A stretch of 17,957 nt of DNA, taken from assembly GCA_017646185.1 (NCBI GenBank), contig JAGCNA010000224.1:1-17957 (forward strand). Reading direction: 5' to 3'. The translations under genes and the position numbers were made by a program. Position 1 is the first letter of the stretch. Every line of letters begins with the position of its first letter. Source of the stretch: Clostridia bacterium. Its GTDB lineage: Bacteria; Bacillota; Clostridia; Oscillospirales; CAG-382. This document shows positions 6,802 to 13,361 of this stretch, piece by piece. The notes under the pieces are model-generated. The model was not told where the DNA came from. It ran no database searches and worked only from the letters and a program-made list of their open reading frames with translations.

Positions 6802-8481
6802 TTAAATTAAGTTTTCGGCGTCTGCTTTTACTGCTTCGATAACCTCATCCGCACTCTTTTCGTCCTTTGCCTGAGTAAGGATATATACCTTTATCTTGGG
6901 CTCGGTGCCGGAGGGGCGGATAAGCACGGTAGTGCCGTTTTCAAGGAGATATGAAAGCATATTCGCCTTGGGAAGACCGGTATCATCGTACAAGAAATCT
7001 GTAACCTTTGTAACCTTGCTGTTTCCGATACTTTCGGGAGGGCAGGCACGTAAGCTTGCCATTTTCTCCTTCATAGTGTCCATAGGAACGATACCGCCGA
7101 TAACACGGTTGATTATAGCTTCCTTGCAGTAGCCGTACTTTTTGTAAAGCTCCTGCAGGCGCTGATACAGAGTGGTTCCGTTGCGCATATTATACGCCGC
7201 CATTTCCGCAATCAGCATAGAAGCCGCCACAGCGTCTTTATCTCTCACGTAGCCGCCGCTTAAGTAACCGTAGCTTTCCTCGTAACCGAGAATAAAGGTG
7301 TATGCTCCGGATGCGGTGAATTCCTTTATCTTTTCGCCGATATACTTGAATCCCGTAAGCACGTTCATGTGGTGAACGCCCTCGCCTTCGCAGACAAGGT
7401 CAAACAGCTTTCCGGAAACCACGGATTTTATGGCGCATGCGTTTTCGGGCAGTGTGCCCTGAGCCTTTTTGCTGTTTATAATATAATCCGCCAAAAGTGC
7501 GCCTACCTGATTTCCCGTAAAGGGCACAAACTCGCCTTCGTTGTTTCTTGCAACAATTCCAACTCTGTCTGCATCGGGGTCGGTGCCGATAATAAGATGG
7601 CAATCTATATTTTCCGCTTTTACCTTTTCAATGGCAATATTAAAGCATTCTTTGTTTTCGGGGTTAGGGGTGTGAACGGTAGGGAAGTTTCCGTCAGGCA
7701 CCTCCTGCTCCTTGACCACGATAAGATTTGTAACACCGGAGCGCTCCAGTATCTCGGGAACAAGTCTGTATCCCGTGCCGTGAATGGGAGTATAGATGAT
7801 ATTAAGCTTATCGCCGTATTCCTTTAAAGCGGTAGGGTCTATACTGCAGTTCTGCACCGCATCAAGAAACGCTTTGTCGGTTTCTCTTCCTATTATTATA
7901 ATAGTGCCCTCTTCCACCGCTTTATCAAAGTCCGCCTGCTCAACAGAAAAGATGTCTGTTTTGGAAACGTAATCGGACACCACGTTTGCGTGCTCGGGAG
8001 GGAGCTGTGCTCCGTCCGCCCAATAAACCTTGTATCCGTTATAAGCGGAGGGATTGTGGGAAGCGGTAACGTTTATACCGGCTATACATCCGTAATGGAG
8101 TATGGCAAAGGATAATTCGGGGGTGGGACGCAATGAATCGAAAATATAAGTCTTTATTCCGTGCTTTGCAAGAACGCGGGCAGCGGTTTTTGCAAACAGT
8201 TCGGAATTATTGCGGCTGTCCCAAGCAATGGCAACGCCTTTGTCGCATCCGTTTTCGTCTTCGATAAGTCTTGCCAGACCTTCGGTGGTCTGGGCAACGG
8301 TATACACGTTCATACGGGATATACCTGCTGCCATTACGGCACGCAGTCCCGCGGTACCGAATTCCATAGGGCAGGAAAAACGGGCAAGAATCTCGTTTTG
8401 GTCGTTTTCAATGGATCTGAGCTCTGCTTTGGTGGCTTCGTCAACCACGGGAGAATTTAACCATTTTTCAAACTCTGTCAT
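6802..8481 (-). CDS. Phosphoglucomutase/phosphomannomutase (alpha-D-phosphohexomutase family)
   Basis: This enzyme interconverts hexose 1- and 6-phosphates (probably glucose), linking glycolysis to UDP-glucose and polysaccharide synthesis in the cytoplasm. The 559-residue protein has all four family signatures in order. The catalytic phosphoserine loop is TASHNPSAYNGYK (Ser141). The Mg-binding loop is GTDPDADRVG (Asp301, Asp303, Asp305). The sugar-specificity loop is GYEESYGYL (Glu401-Ser403). The phosphate-binding loop is RPSGTEPKIKVY (from about 522). Length and the EFGTAGLR start match the long PgcA/PGM2-type enzymes of Bacillota rather than the ~450-residue GlmM type. An AAAGG lies ~11 nt upstream of the ATG, a modest site. 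The gene starts 27 nt downstream of the TSCPD gene and probably shares its promoter at 8832-8860. Confidence 0.95.
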   Translation of the reverse strand: MTEFEKWLNSPVVDEATKAELRSIENDQNEILARFSCPMEFGTAGLRAVMAAGISRMNVYTVAQTTEGLARLIEDENGCDKGVAIAWDSRNNSELFAKTAARVLAKHGIKTYIFDSLRPTPELSFAILHYGCIAGINVTASHNPSAYNGYKVYWADGAQLPPEHANVVSDYVSKTDIFSVEQADFDKAVEEGTIIIIGRETDKAFLDAVQNCSIDPTALKEYGDKLNIIYTPIHGTGYRLVPEILERSGVTNLIVVKEQEVPDGNFPTVHTPNPENKECFNIAIEKVKAENIDCHLIIGTDPDADRVGIVARNNEGEFVPFTGNQVGALLADYIINSKKAQGTLPENACAIKSVVSGKLFDLVCEGEGVHHMNVLTGFKYIGEKIKEFTASGAYTFILGYEESYGYLSGGYVRDKDAVAASMLIAEMAAYNMRNGTTLYQRLQELYKKYGYCKEAIINRVIGGIVPMDTMKEKMASLRACPPESIGNSKVTKVTDFLYDDTGLPKANMLSYLLENGTTVLIRPSGTEPKIKVYILTQAKDEKSADEVIEAVKADAENLI

Positions 8482-8508
8482 ATCGCATATAACCTTTCGG
8501 TATAAATT

Positions 8509-8763
8509 TTACATTTCTGCAAGTGCCTGTTCAAGTGCCTGGGCAAATTGGTCGGGGCAGGAGGTGGATTTAAAACCGCAGGTAATACCCTTGCAGTGCT
8601 TTATAATCTCCTCAGCCTTTCTGCCTTCTGCCAGTGCGGCAACGCCTTTCAGGTTTCCGTTGCATCCGCCCATAAAGGATACGTTGGTAACGGTGCCGTC
8701 CTCCGCAATATCAAAAGTAACGCTTCTGGAGCAAACGCCCTTGTTGTTGTATGTCTTTGTCAT
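8509..8763 (-). CDS. Small TSCPD-domain protein (TIGR03905-like)
   Basis: An 84-residue cysteine-rich protein. It carries the TSCPD signature near its C-terminus (STSCPDQFAQAL) with cysteines at 11, 34, 57, 62 and 69, suggesting metal binding. The TSCPD domain also occurs at the C-terminus of B12-dependent ribonucleotide reductases, but the stand-alone form has no established function. AGGAAGG lies about 10 nt upstream of ATG 8763. A consensus promoter sits ~70 nt upstream, and the phosphohexomutase gene follows 27 nt downstream, so the pair likely forms an operon. Family assignment rests on the motif, size and cysteine pattern. Confidence 0.85.
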   Translation of the reverse strand: MTKTYNNKGVCSRSVTFDIAEDGTVTNVSFMGGCNGNLKGVAALAEGRKAEEIIKHCKGITCGFKSTSCPDQFAQALEQALAEM

Positions 8764-8831
8764 TTTAAAAAATCCTTCCTATTATATATATGTATATACG
8801 TGGCTTTTTATTACCCATAATGTCAAATATC

Positions 8832-8860
8832 ATTATAACATACGGGGCTACGGTTTGCAA
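8832..8860 (-). promoter_or_regulatory. Sigma-A-type promoter for the TSCPD-phosphohexomutase operon
   Basis: On the minus strand, TTGCAA (8855-8860), a 17-nt spacer and a perfect TATAAT (8832-8837) are present. Transcription would begin near 8825, giving a ~60-nt AU-rich leader before ATG 8763. Confidence 0.82.
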
Positions 8861-8932
8861 AGAATAAATTTTAAAATAATCAAAAATTCATATTTTGTTC
8901 ACAGAAAATTAACAATATTAAATAATAGGGAA

Positions 8933-8954
8933 TTTGTCAAAAAATATTGACAAA
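8933..8954. repeat. Inverted repeat overlapping the S10 operon -35 box (candidate operator)
   Basis: The arms TTTGTCAA (8933-8940) and TTGACAAA (8947-8954) are perfect 8-bp inverted copies separated by AAAATA. The right arm contains the whole -35 hexamer TTGACA of the ribosomal promoter, so a protein bound here would compete with RNA polymerase. Because it lies upstream of the predicted transcription start it can only act as DNA, not as RNA. It could be coincidental in AT-rich sequence. Confidence 0.5.
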
Positions 8955-8975
8955 AGGTGGTATATGTGTTATACT
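8947..8975 (+). promoter_or_regulatory. Main promoter of the S10-spc ribosomal protein operon
   Basis: A perfect TTGACA (8947-8952), a 17-nt spacer and TATACT (8970-8975) form a near-consensus sigma-A promoter, preceded by about 80 bp of AT-rich sequence that could act as an UP element. Transcription should start near 8981-8982. It is the only strong plus-strand promoter seen ahead of the 21 ribosomal genes. Confidence 0.88.
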
Positions 8976-8980
8976 ACGCG

Positions 8981-9161
8981 AGCTTGGTGTGCGATGAAGT
9001 GGGAGATTGCTGCCCAAAAGCAGGTAACTCACACAGAGTATGTCGGTTTGATCTGGCGAATTTTCCAACATTTTTTATGGGTCGGAAATGAAACGCCCGG
9101 AACAGTGTTGAGAAAACCTTCAAACACCTCGCTACATTATATTATATAAAGGAGAAATCCC
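8981..9161 (+). promoter_or_regulatory. Candidate structured 5' leader of the S10 operon
   Basis: From the predicted start at A8981 the leader can close on itself. AGC (8981-8983) pairs with GCT (9131-9133) and GGTGT (8986-8990) with ACACC (9124-9128), with a 2x2 internal loop between. Inside are a hairpin from GTGGG (8999-9003) to CTCAC (9028-9032) capped by CTGC/GCAG, a pair GGTTT (9045-9049)/AAACC (9114-9118), and a nested stem GGCG (9055-9058)/CGCC (9094-9097) continued by TTTCC (9062-9066)/GGAAA (9084-9088). A competing local hairpin, GTGTTGA (9105-9111) with TC-A-AACAC (9120-9127), excludes the closing stem. Ribosomal operons often carry such leaders for feedback by one of their own proteins. 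I cannot match it to a known family, and the pairing was found by eye. Confidence 0.55.
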
Positions 9162-9470
9162 ATGGCAACTCAGAAAATCAGAATCAGACTCAAGTCCTAC
9201 GATCACTCTTTGATCGATCAGGCAGCAGAAAAGATCGTTGAAACCGCAAAGCGTTCCGGCGCAGCAGTTTCCGGTCCCATTCCTCTTCCTACCGAAAAGG
9301 AAATCGTAACCATACTCCGTGCAGTTCACAAGTACAAGGATAGCCGTGAACAGTTCGAGTACCGCACCCACAAGCGTCTTATCGATATCATCAAGCCCTC
9401 TGCAAAGGCTGTTGAGGCTCTCACCAACCTCGAACTTCCCGCAGGCGTAGATATCGAAATCAAGCTTTAA
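9162..9470 (+). CDS. rpsJ: Small ribosomal subunit protein S10
   Basis: S10 is a protein of the 30S head that also acts as NusE in transcription antitermination. The 102-residue sequence is canonical: IRIRLKSYDHSLIDQ at the start, SGPIPLPTEKE in the middle, and the conserved RTHKRLIDI stretch after the extended loop. AAGGAG (9149-9154) lies 7 nt before the ATG. It is the first gene of the operon, preceded by the promoter and structured leader, and is separated from rplC by an unusually long 67-nt gap holding a stem-loop. Confidence 0.98.
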   Translation: MATQKIRIRLKSYDHSLIDQAAEKIVETAKRSGAAVSGPIPLPTEKEIVTILRAVHKYKDSREQFEYRTHKRLIDIIKPSAKAVEALTNLELPAGVDIEIKL

Positions 9471-9481
9471 TCAGTCAAATA

Positions 9482-9524
9482 AAGGTCATGTTAACCCGCG
9501 TATGGCGAGTTAACCAATAACCTT
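9482..9524 (+). other. Stem-loop in the rpsJ-rplC gap
   Basis: AAGGT (9482-9486) pairs with ACCTT (9520-9524). After a small internal loop, GTTAAC (9490-9495) pairs with GTTAAC (9509-9514), then one C-A mismatch and CGC/GCG close a 5-nt loop at 9500-9504. The structure ends directly against the rplC Shine-Dalgarno AAGGAGG (9525-9531). No U-tract follows, so it is not an intrinsic terminator. An RNase processing site, a translational control element or a barrier to 3'-exonucleases would all fit. Confidence 0.6.
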
Positions 9525-9537
9525 AAGGAGGATAAAA

Positions 9538-10167
9538 ATGAAAAAAGGCATCATCGGCAAGAAAATCGGTATGACCCAGATCTTCGATGAGAAGGGTAAT
9601 GTCATTCCGGTAACTGTTATAGCTGCAGGCCCCTGCACTGTAACACAGAAGAAGACCGCAGAAAACGACGGCTACGAAGCAGTTCAGCTCGGCTATGAAG
9701 ACATCGCTGAGAGAAAGCTTACCAAGCCTGCGAAGGGACACTTCCTCAAAGCAGAAGTTTCCTTCAAAAAGTATCTTAAAGAGTTCCGTCTTGATAACGC
9801 AGCTTCCATGAACGTAGGCGACGTTGTTACAGCAGACAGCTTTGAGGTTGGCGAAAAGGTTGATATCACCGGTATCACCAAGGGTCACGGTTACAGCGGC
9901 GTAATCAAGAGATGGGGTCAGTCTCACCTGAGAAACACCCACGGCGGCGGTCCCGTTCACCGTCACATCGGTTCTGTAGGCGCAAACAGCGATCCTTCCA
10001 GAATCTTCAAGAACAAGAAAATGCCCGGTCAGTACGGTAATGAAAAGGTTACTATGCTTAACCTTGAAATCGTAAAGATCGATTCCGAAAAGAATCTTAT
10101 CGCGGTTAAGGGCGCAGTTCCCGGTTCCCGCGGTGGCGTTGTGATCATTCGCAACACCGTTAAATAA
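9538..10167 (+). CDS. rplC: Large ribosomal subunit protein L3
   Basis: L3 is one of the earliest 23S rRNA-binding proteins and its central extension reaches toward the peptidyl-transferase centre. The 209-residue sequence opens with KGIIGKKIGMTQIFDEKG, which is typical. The conserved loop runs from KGHGYSGVIKRWG through THGGGPVHRHIGSVGA to KKMPGQYGNEKVT, the part reaching the catalytic centre, and is intact. The Shine-Dalgarno AAGGAGG at 9525-9531 is strong. rplD follows after 19 nt. Confidence 0.98.
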   Translation: MKKGIIGKKIGMTQIFDEKGNVIPVTVIAAGPCTVTQKKTAENDGYEAVQLGYEDIAERKLTKPAKGHFLKAEVSFKKYLKEFRLDNAASMNVGDVVTADSFEVGEKVDITGITKGHGYSGVIKRWGQSHLRNTHGGGPVHRHIGSVGANSDPSRIFKNKKMPGQYGNEKVTMLNLEIVKIDSEKNLIAVKGAVPGSRGGVVIIRNTVK

Positions 10168-10186
10168 GTGAAGGGAGGATAACGTA

Positions 10187-10873
10187 ATGCTTAATGTAAA
10201 TGTATACAATATGAAGGGCGAAGTTTGCGGCAGCATGGAGCTTTCCGAAAAGATCTTCGGCGCAGAAGTAAACTCTTCCGTTCTTCACACCGTTGTTAGA
10301 GCATACCTGCTCAACCAGAGACAGGGTACCCAGTCCACCCTTACCAGAGCCGAAGTTTCCGGCGGCGGCAGAAAACCCTGGCGTCAGAAGGGCACCGGCA
10401 GAGCAAGACAGGGTTCTACCCGTTCTCCTCAGTGGATCCACGGCGGTATCGCCCTCGGTCCCAAGCCCCGCACCTACAAAGTATCCGTTAACAAGAAGGT
10501 AAAGAGAGCTGCATTGTACTCCGCACTGTCTTCCAAGGTTGCAAACGGCGAACTGATTGTCGTAGACAATATCGCGCTGGAAGCATACAAGACCAAGGAA
10601 ATGGTTAACATGTTCAACGCACTCGGCTGCCAGAAAGAAGTTAACAAGAATTATAAGGAAAACGGCGAAAAGAAGTCTCACAACGTCGTAGTTCCTCAGA
10701 AGGCTCTTCTTCTCCTCGAAAACGTAGACGAGAAGGTAGTAAAGAGCTGCAGCAACATTGAGACTGTTAAGACCACTCTTGTTAATACTCTCAACGTATA
10801 TGAGATCCTTAACTGCGAGAAGGTCGTTGCAACCAAGGCTGCAATCGAAAAGCTCGAGGAGGTTTACGCATAA
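10187..10873 (+). CDS. rplD: Large ribosomal subunit protein L4
   Basis: L4 binds 23S rRNA domain I and lines the exit tunnel; in some bacteria it also represses its own S10 operon. The tunnel loop is present (GGGRKPWRQKGTGRARQGS, about residues 59-77), the site where macrolide resistance changes occur. At 228 residues it is longer than the usual ~205. The extra material is a charged Asn/Lys/Glu-rich stretch at about 151-168 (EVNKNYKENGEKKSHN) ahead of the NVVV-ALLLL strand region. The stop TAA shares its last base with the rplW start codon, so translation is coupled. Confidence 0.97.
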   Translation: MLNVNVYNMKGEVCGSMELSEKIFGAEVNSSVLHTVVRAYLLNQRQGTQSTLTRAEVSGGGRKPWRQKGTGRARQGSTRSPQWIHGGIALGPKPRTYKVSVNKKVKRAALYSALSSKVANGELIVVDNIALEAYKTKEMVNMFNALGCQKEVNKNYKENGEKKSHNVVVPQKALLLLENVDEKVVKSCSNIETVKTTLVNTLNVYEILNCEKVVATKAAIEKLEEVYA

Positions 10874-11172
10874 TGAATAAATCTGCATACGATATCATTA
10901 TCAAGCCCGTTATCACCGAAGCTTCCAACGAAGACATGCAGAATCGCAAGTACACCTTCAAGGTTGCTACCGATGCTAACAAGGTAGAGATAAAGAACGC
11001 TGTTGAAAAGATCTTTTCCGGCGTTAAGGTAGAAAAGGTAACCACCATTTCCGTTAAGGGCAAGGAAAAGAGAATGGGCTACAACTACGGCAAGACCGCA
11101 GCTTGGAAAAAGGCCATCGTTAAGCTTGCTCCCGAATCCAAGACCATCGAATTCTTCGATAGCCTTATGTAA
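10873..11172 (+). CDS. rplW: Large ribosomal subunit protein L23
   Basis: L23 sits at the tunnel exit and docks trigger factor and the signal recognition particle. The 99-residue sequence has DIIIKPVITEAS at the start, the YTFKVATDANKVEIKNAVEKIF core and the extended arm with KRMGYNYGKTAAWKKAIVKL. These match the bacterial L23 form. GAGGAGG lies in the end of rplD and the start overlaps the rplD stop by one base. rplB follows after 17 nt. Confidence 0.97.
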   Translation: MNKSAYDIIIKPVITEASNEDMQNRKYTFKVATDANKVEIKNAVEKIFSGVKVEKVTTISVKGKEKRMGYNYGKTAAWKKAIVKLAPESKTIEFFDSLM

Positions 11173-11189
11173 TCGAAAGGAGTTATACA

Positions 11190-12020
11190 ATGGCTGTTAA
11201 GACTTATAAACCTACAACTCCGTCGAGAAGACATATGGCTACTCCCTCCTTCGCGGAGATAACCAAAAAGACTCCTGAGAAGTCTCTCGTAGTTACTCTC
11301 AAGAGCAAAGCAGGCCGTAACAACTTCGGCCGCGTAACTGTTCGTCACCAGGGCGGCGGCAACAAGAGAAAGTACAGAATTATCGACTTCAAGCGTAATT
11401 CCACTTCTCCCTGCACCGTAACCGCTATCGAGTACGATCCTAACCGTACCGCATACATCGCACTTCTTTGCGATGAACAGGGCAACAAGAGCTACACTAT
11501 CGCTGCTAACGGCGTTAAGGTAGGCGACGTTCTTTACTCCGGCGCAGACAGCGATATCCGTCCCGGTAACGTTCTTCCTCTTGCAAACATCCCCGTAGGT
11601 ACCGTTATCTACAACATCGAACTTTATCCCGGCAGAGGCGCACAGCTGGTTCGTTCCGCTGGTGCAGCTGCACAGCTTATGTCCAAGGAAGGCAAGATGG
11701 GTCAGGTAAGACTTCCCTCCGGCGAAGTTCGCTACATCCGTCTTGACTGTACCGCTACTATCGGTCAGGTTGGTAACCTCGAGCACGAGAATATCAAGAT
11801 CGGTAAAGCTGGTAAGAAGCGCCACATGGGTATCCGTCCCACCGTACGCGGTTCCGTAATGAACCCCGTAGACCACCCTCACGGTGGTGGTGAAGGCCGT
11901 GCACCTATCGGTCATCCCGGTCCTTTGACTCCTTGGGGCAAGCCTGCTCTCGGTTATAAGACCAGAAACAAGAAGGCTCGCACCGATAAGTTTATCGTTA
12001 AGCGCAGAAACGCTAAGTAA
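11190..12020 (+). CDS. rplB: Large ribosomal subunit protein L2
   Basis: L2 binds domain IV of 23S rRNA and is needed for subunit joining and peptidyl-transferase assembly. The 276-residue length is standard. The N-terminus MAVKTYKPTTPSRRHM, the GRVTVRHQGGG RNA-binding segment and the C-terminal DHPHGGGEGRAPIG with the conserved His229 are all intact. The Lys/Arg-rich end (NKKARTDKFIVKRR) is typical. AAAGGAG lies upstream of the ATG. rpsS follows after 23 nt. Confidence 0.98.
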   Translation: MAVKTYKPTTPSRRHMATPSFAEITKKTPEKSLVVTLKSKAGRNNFGRVTVRHQGGGNKRKYRIIDFKRNSTSPCTVTAIEYDPNRTAYIALLCDEQGNKSYTIAANGVKVGDVLYSGADSDIRPGNVLPLANIPVGTVIYNIELYPGRGAQLVRSAGAAAQLMSKEGKMGQVRLPSGEVRYIRLDCTATIGQVGNLEHENIKIGKAGKKRHMGIRPTVRGSVMNPVDHPHGGGEGRAPIGHPGPLTPWGKPALGYKTRNKKARTDKFIVKRRNAK

Positions 12021-12043
12021 TACGGTGAAGGAGGAATAAACAA

Positions 12044-12322
12044 ATGAGCAGAAGCGTTAAAAAAGGCCCTTTTGTGGAGCCTAAATTATATCAGAGAATT
12101 TGCGAAATGAACGAGAAGGGCGAGAAGAGAGTTCTTAAGACTTGGTCCCGTGCTTCCGTAATATTCCCCGAATTCGTAGGTCACACCATCGCAGTACATG
12201 ACGGCAAGAAGCACGTTCCTGTATACGTGGTAGAAGACATGGTTGGTCACAGACTCGGTGAGTTTGCTCCTACCAGACACTTCAAGGGACACAGCGGTTC
12301 CAAGACATCGAACAGCAGATAA
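12044..12322 (+). CDS. rpsS: Small ribosomal subunit protein S19
   Basis: S19 lies in the 30S head, pairs with S13 and contacts the A-site finger bridge of 23S rRNA. The 92-residue sequence starts MSRSVKKGPFVEPKL, a near-universal S19 beginning. It also has TWSRASVIFPEFVGHTIAVH and the end HRLGEFAPTRHFKGHSG. GAAGGAGGA lies 8-10 nt upstream of the ATG. It is followed by rplV after 18 nt. Confidence 0.98.
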   Translation: MSRSVKKGPFVEPKLYQRICEMNEKGEKRVLKTWSRASVIFPEFVGHTIAVHDGKKHVPVYVVEDMVGHRLGEFAPTRHFKGHSGSKTSNSR

Positions 12323-12340
12323 GCGGAAGGAGAAAATATA

Positions 12341-12691
12341 ATGGAACAGAAGATAGCAAAGGCTTATCTCAAGCAGCTCCGTATGACTCCCCGCAAGGTT
12401 AAGATCGTTCTCGACCTTATCAGAGGCAAAAACGTTGCTGAGGCAGCCGCAATACTCAAATACACCAACAAGATCGCTTGCGAACCCGTTCTTAAGCTTC
12501 TTAATTCGGCTATCGCAAACGCAGATCATAACTTCGGCATGGATGTTGAAAAGCTCTATGTTTCCGAATGCTTCGTTACCCCCGGTATCATGAAGCACAT
12601 GAAGAGAATGAGACCCCGCGCAAAGGGCAGAGGCGACAGAATCCTTAAGCGCACTTCTCATGTAACCATCGCACTTGCGGAAAAAAATTAA
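12341..12691 (+). CDS. rplV: Large ribosomal subunit protein L22
   Basis: L22 touches all six 23S domains and its long hairpin narrows the exit tunnel. The 116-residue sequence has LRMTPRKVKIVLDLIRGK near the start, and the tunnel hairpin MRPRAKGRGDRILKRTSHVTI (about residues 89-109) is intact, with no insertion of the kind that confers macrolide resistance. GGAAGGAG precedes the start. rpsC follows after 14 nt. Confidence 0.97.
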   Translation: MEQKIAKAYLKQLRMTPRKVKIVLDLIRGKNVAEAAAILKYTNKIACEPVLKLLNSAIANADHNFGMDVEKLYVSECFVTPGIMKHMKRMRPRAKGRGDRILKRTSHVTIALAEKN

Positions 12692-12705
12692 GGAGGGTAC
12701 AGTAA

Positions 12706-13359
12706 ATGGGTCAGAAAGTTAATCCTCACGGTCTCCGTGTTGGTATAATCAAGGACTGGGATTCCCGTTGGTTCGTTAAAGACGAAGTTTTCGGTGATAC
12801 TCTTGTTTCCGATTACAAACTCAGAAAGTTCCTCACTGCAAGACTTGCAGGTGCAGGCGTAGCAAAGATAGAAATCGAGCGTGACAACGCAAAGGTTCGC
12901 GTTATCGTACGCTGTGCAAAGCCCGGTATCGTTATCGGTAAGGGCGGTACAGAAATCGAAAAGCTTCGCAAAGAAGTAGAAAACTTCGTTGGCAAGCCCG
13001 CAGCAGTCAACGTAATCGAGATCAAGCAGCCCGATCTTAACGCACTGCTTGTTGCTCAGAATATCGCAGCACAGCTCGAAAAGAGAACTTCGTTCCGCCG
13101 CGCAATGAAAATGGCTATCGGCAGAACTATGAAGCTTGGTGCAAAGGGTATCAAGGTAGCAGTTTCCGGCCGTCTCGGCGGTGCAGAAATCGCAAGAACC
13201 GAGCATTACCATGAAGGCACTATTCCGCTTCAGACCCTCAGAGCCGATATCGATTACGGCTTCTATGAGGCTAATACCACCTACGGTAAGATCGGCATCA
13301 AGGTATGGATATACAAGGGTGAAGTTCTTCCCGAGGTAAAGCGTCAGGGAGGTAAATAA
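12706..13359 (+). CDS. rpsC: Small ribosomal subunit protein S3
   Basis: S3 forms part of the mRNA entry tunnel and its helicase-like activity. The 217-residue protein starts MGQKVNPHGLRVGI. It contains a type-II KH domain with the GKGG loop at 78-81 and a C-terminal domain with the GRLGGAEIARTEHYHEG and ADIDYGF motifs. AAGGAGGGT lies upstream. The end of the gene carries the Shine-Dalgarno for rplP (GGGAGG at 13347-13352), which begins 2 nt past the stop. Confidence 0.98.
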   Translation: MGQKVNPHGLRVGIIKDWDSRWFVKDEVFGDTLVSDYKLRKFLTARLAGAGVAKIEIERDNAKVRVIVRCAKPGIVIGKGGTEIEKLRKEVENFVGKPAAVNVIEIKQPDLNALLVAQNIAAQLEKRTSFRRAMKMAIGRTMKLGAKGIKVAVSGRLGGAEIARTEHYHEGTIPLQTLRADIDYGFYEANTTYGKIGIKVWIYKGEVLPEVKRQGGK

Positions 13360-13361
13360 TC

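Larger units (their letters stand above)
8764..9161. other. Divergent regulatory intergenic region without a supported gene
   Basis: This 398-bp gap separates the minus-strand TSCPD operon from the plus-strand S10 operon. From left to right it holds the TSCPD leader, a minus-strand promoter (8832-8860) and a very AT-rich stretch (about 8861-8946). An inverted repeat overlapping a plus-strand promoter follows (8933-8975), and last comes a structured leader running to the rpsJ start. One frame is open through the leader (to a stop at 9147-9149) but it lacks a ribosome binding site, so I did not call a gene. Confidence 0.85.

Noticed and set aside
8817..8836. ATAATG-N8-CATTAT inverted repeat at the TSCPD promoter
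   Set aside because: Short AT-only arms in very AT-rich DNA that include part of the -10 box; expected by chance.
9041..9076. Possible intrinsic terminator before the T6 run in the S10 leader
   Set aside because: Only 3-4 weak base pairs can form immediately before the T-run, so no credible terminator stem exists.
11085..11915. Long antisense open frame across rplW and rplB, and similar frames opposite most ribosomal genes (for example 14887-15822 and 16638-17753)
   Set aside because: They are mirror frames of highly biased ribosomal codons, rich in Ser/Leu/Cys/Val, with no ribosome binding sites or recognisable domains.
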